From Paenibacillus sp. ACRRY (GTDB lineage Bacteria > Bacillota > Bacilli > Paenibacillales > Paenibacillaceae): a stretch of 64,000 bases of DNA. Shown here piece by piece: positions 61,900 through 64,000 of the stretch. The stretch covers positions 1,612,001 through 1,676,000 of the forward strand of contig NZ_JAKRNM010000001.1 of NCBI RefSeq assembly GCF_022346995.1, given 5' to 3'. The position numbers and the translations under genes were made by a program. Each line of letters starts with the position of its first letter. Position 1 is the stretch's first letter. The notes beneath the pieces are model-generated. The model ran no database searches. It had not been told where the DNA came from and worked only from the letters and a program-made list of their open reading frames with translations.

Positions 61900-64000
61900 T
61901 TACAGTTTAATAAAATCAGCCATGGAACGAACCTCAATCGCACCAGCTTTCGATACTGCACCAGCATTCTGTAATCCTTCTCTGGACATGAATTTGACCT
62001 TCACCGGAATGCCAGGAATGAGATCGAAGAAGTTATCGGAGAACACGCCTTCAGCTTCTGTAGAGATCCATACCTGTTTAGCCAGTGTGTCACTTTCCAG
62101 AACCAGATATGAACCATCGTTCTTTTGCACTTCAGTCACTTGGATCGAAGCTTGCTTCAAGCCAATATCCTTCGACGGGGCAAAATAGTGTTCCTGCACT
62201 ATGTCAGCGTGACCCTTCTGCTTCAGATCCAATCGCAACAGGGTTGTTGCCGCATCGTGGCCTTGGAGCCAGTCGGAGTTGTTCAGGGTCAGGATCTGTT
62301 TACCCGAATTCGATTCCAGAGTCACTGCGTGCTCTTCCTCCCGGTATACCGTACCATCGAACCCTATGAGGCGCACTTGCAATTGGCCTTCAACCGGCTG
62401 CAGCTGATCCGAAATCAGGTAAACATCCGTTCTGTCTTCCTTCGTACCATCCACTGAGACCAGTACGTCACTAAAACTGCGTTTGGCATAATACTGCAAT
62501 GCCTTCCAGTTACCGAAGTAGTCCATGCCTGCCCACGAAGCGACCGGCCAGCAATCATTCATCTGCCAGTAGAGTGTTCCCATACAGTACGGTTTACGAC
62601 GGCGATGTGCCTCAATGGCTGTCTTCATCGCTTCAGCCTGAAGCACTTGACTCATGTACAGGAAGGATGGGAAATCTTTCGGTTCATGCATATACATGTC
62701 CATGTACTGTTTGATCAGACGGTTACCTGCGCCGTTCTTTTGATGAGCCAGCATCACTTCGGATTCCAGTGCCAGATCCTCTTCCTCGGCATATTTACGA
62801 ACAGATTTGTATTCCGGGAACGACTGGAAGCCATATTCACTCATAAAACGGCCAACGTAAACGTTGTAGTTTTCAAATGGTTCAACGCTGTGCCACACGC
62901 CCCAGTAGTGAATATCCCCTTCCGACGTCGATGGATTAGCATGCTGCTTCTCATCACCCGTCAGAGACACCAGTGGCGAAGAAGGCCAGTAATCTACGCC
63001 TGGCGCATAGGCTTCAACCACTTCCGGAAGAAGCTCGTGGAAGATGGCTTCATAATCTGCCCAGATCTTCTCGCGCTGTTCGGCATTATAATCCTTTTTC
63101 CAGCCCCAGCCGCCGTCTTCAATGTAATGGGCCCAAGCCGAGTCGATTTCGTTATTTCCGCACCACAGTACGATGCTTGGATGGTTGCGCAAACGTTTAA
63201 CGTTATCGATGGCTTCGTGTCTCACGCTGTTCAGGAACGCTTCGTCACCCGGATACATACTGCATGCAAACATAAAGTCCTGCCAAACCAGCAAGCCGTA
63301 CTCATCGCATAATTCGTAGAACACATCTTCTTCATAGATACCGCCACCCCATACCCGCAGCATGTTCATGTTGGACTCGGCTGCTGAGACAATCTCATGC
63401 CGATAACGCTCTGCCGTAATCTCCGTAATAAAGCTGTCATTTGGAATATGATTGGCGCCTTTCGCAAAGACGGCAACACCATTCAATTCAAAGTAGAAAG
63501 AAGCTCCAGCTTCATCCTTGTCCCGCACCAGACGAATAGATCGAAGTCCTGTCTTAACCGTCGAATCGGCCAGAACCTGTTCTCCCTTGAGCACTTCCGT
63601 AACAAAGGAGTACATATGCGGGTCACCCAGTCCCCGGCTCCACCACAGCTTCGGTTCGGTAATCGAAACTGGAATTTCGATCGTTTGCACCCCTGCTTGC
63701 AGTGAAGCAGCCTGTTCCCATGTCTGACCATCCGTACCAATACGAATGATTGCTTCAATTGGGTTGAACGTTTCAACTTCCACGATGGCCGTCAGCGAGG
63801 CTGCGGAAGCGGTTACTTCATTTTGCCGAATGAATACATCATTGATTTTCACTTCGGACCAGCCTTCCAGCCGCGCTTCACGCCAGATACCACTGGTTAC
63901 GAAGCGGGGACCCCAGTCCCAACCATAGTGATAAGGTGCTTTCCGGGCAAAAATACTCACTCGTTTATCACCAAGTCCACCGACATCGGACTGATCATTG
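61900..64000 (-). CDS. Beta-mannosidase (GH2 family), C-terminal part, runs off the right edge
   Basis: Open to the right edge (700 codons seen); the GTG at 63960 is internal, since the frame continues with NDQSDVGGLGDKR before it. GH2 pattern: ARKAPYHYGWDWGPRFVTSG, GANHIPNDSFITEI, NMLRVWGGGIYEEDVFYELCDE, the acid/base Glu in IVLWCGNNEIDSAW, and the nucleophile Glu in GRFMSEYGFQSFPE, then LYWQMNDCWPV. The YGWDWGP motif marks the beta-mannosidase subfamily. Removes terminal beta-mannose from oligosaccharides in the cytoplasm. The N-terminal sugar-binding domain lies outside the window. Confidence 0.93.
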   Translation of the reverse strand, partial: NDQSDVGGLGDKRVSIFARKAPYHYGWDWGPRFVTSGIWREARLEGWSEVKINDVFIRQNEVTASAASLTAIVEVETFNPIEAIIRIGTDGQTWEQAASLQAGVQTIEIPVSITEPKLWWSRGLGDPHMYSFVTEVLKGEQVLADSTVKTGLRSIRLVRDKDEAGASFYFELNGVAVFAKGANHIPNDSFITEITAERYRHEIVSAAESNMNMLRVWGGGIYEEDVFYELCDEYGLLVWQDFMFACSMYPGDEAFLNSVRHEAIDNVKRLRNHPSIVLWCGNNEIDSAWAHYIEDGGWGWKKDYNAEQREKIWADYEAIFHELLPEVVEAYAPGVDYWPSSPLVSLTGDEKQHANPSTSEGDIHYWGVWHSVEPFENYNVYVGRFMSEYGFQSFPEYKSVRKYAEEEDLALESEVMLAHQKNGAGNRLIKQYMDMYMHEPKDFPSFLYMSQVLQAEAMKTAIEAHRRRKPYCMGTLYWQMNDCWPVASWAGMDYFGNWKALQYYAKRSFSDVLVSVDGTKEDRTDVYLISDQLQPVEGQLQVRLIGFDGTVYREEEHAVTLESNSGKQILTLNNSDWLQGHDAATTLLRLDLKQKGHADIVQEHYFAPSKDIGLKQASIQVTEVQKNDGSYLVLESDTLAKQVWISTEAEGVFSDNFFDLIPGIPVKVKFMSREGLQNAGAVSKAGAIEVRSMADFIKL

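Noticed and set aside
62605..63312. 235-codon plus-strand frame inside the beta-mannosidase gene
   Set aside because: Lies entirely opposite a gene with intact GH2 catalytic motifs; no start signal.
1..64000. Search for tRNA, rRNA, CRISPR arrays, insertion sequences, prophage or toxin-antitoxin genes
   Set aside because: None seen by eye: no cloverleaf-like runs, no regularly spaced repeats, no transposase or integrase motifs among the frames.

Overview
The window looks like a chromosomal segment of a Paenibacillus or a close relative (low-to-moderate G+C Firmicute). This is an inference from gene content: YesM/YesN-type two-component systems beside sugar ABC permeases, an AraC/siderophore-binding fusion of the Btr type, a CYP102 (BM3-type) P450, LtaS, LutABC, hxlAB/hxlR, a Tgl transglutaminase, strong AGGAGG-like ribosome binding sites and cre-like and Fur-like sites. 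I see no tRNA, rRNA, CRISPR array, insertion sequence or prophage gene. Base composition looks even throughout, so this reads as core plus metabolic-accessory chromosome.

Layout. 1-6.3 kb: 5' part of an M3 peptidase, a 30-residue membrane peptide, an LppM-like lipoprotein, an orphan KhtT N-terminal domain, a soluble four-PAS hybrid histidine kinase and tgl. 6.3-12.6 kb: an IF-3 paralogue, ppaC, a thioredoxin-like ferredoxin, a metallophosphoesterase, an LLM flavin oxidoreductase and an LTA synthase. 12.7-19.4 kb: a PPDK-like protein without the phosphohistidine domain, a VOC protein, a double GNAT protein and two iron-uptake genes (AraC-SBP fusion and lipoprotein SBP), each with its own Fur-like box. 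19.5-25.2 kb: a tightly packed seven-gene operon on the minus strand (RidA-like, GNAT, APH-like kinase, 726-aa methyltransferase, histidine phosphatase, DEDDh exonuclease, unknown protein). This is the best candidate for an undescribed system.

25.5-37.5 kb is carbohydrate uptake and breakdown: a GH43-type propeller glycosidase, an AraC regulator, a Gfo/Idh/MocA oxidoreductase, then a YesM/YesN pair, two sugar permeases, a solute-binding protein broken by a -1 frameshift, and a GH63-like glycosidase. 37.5-42.7 kb: two unknown proteins, the BM3-type P450 with a palindromic operator, and glutathione peroxidase. 42.9-48.3 kb: rhaB-rhaR followed by lutABC, which fits rhamnose breakdown yielding lactate that LutABC oxidises. 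48.4-54.3 kb: DUF2500 protein, PepF, hxlR, hxlB, hxlA (formaldehyde fixation by the ribulose monophosphate route) and a 6-phosphogluconolactonase-like gene.

54.4-64 kb: AEC transporter, DUF2062 protein, a second DeoR regulator with osmC, an Old Yellow Enzyme with two palindromes upstream, an SRAP-domain protein lacking two catalytic residues, a GH42 beta-galactosidase with a perfect 19-bp palindrome upstream, and a beta-mannosidase (GH2) that runs off the right edge.

All family calls rest on reading the translated sequence against remembered family motifs; no database search was run. Percent identities and domain boundaries are by eye.
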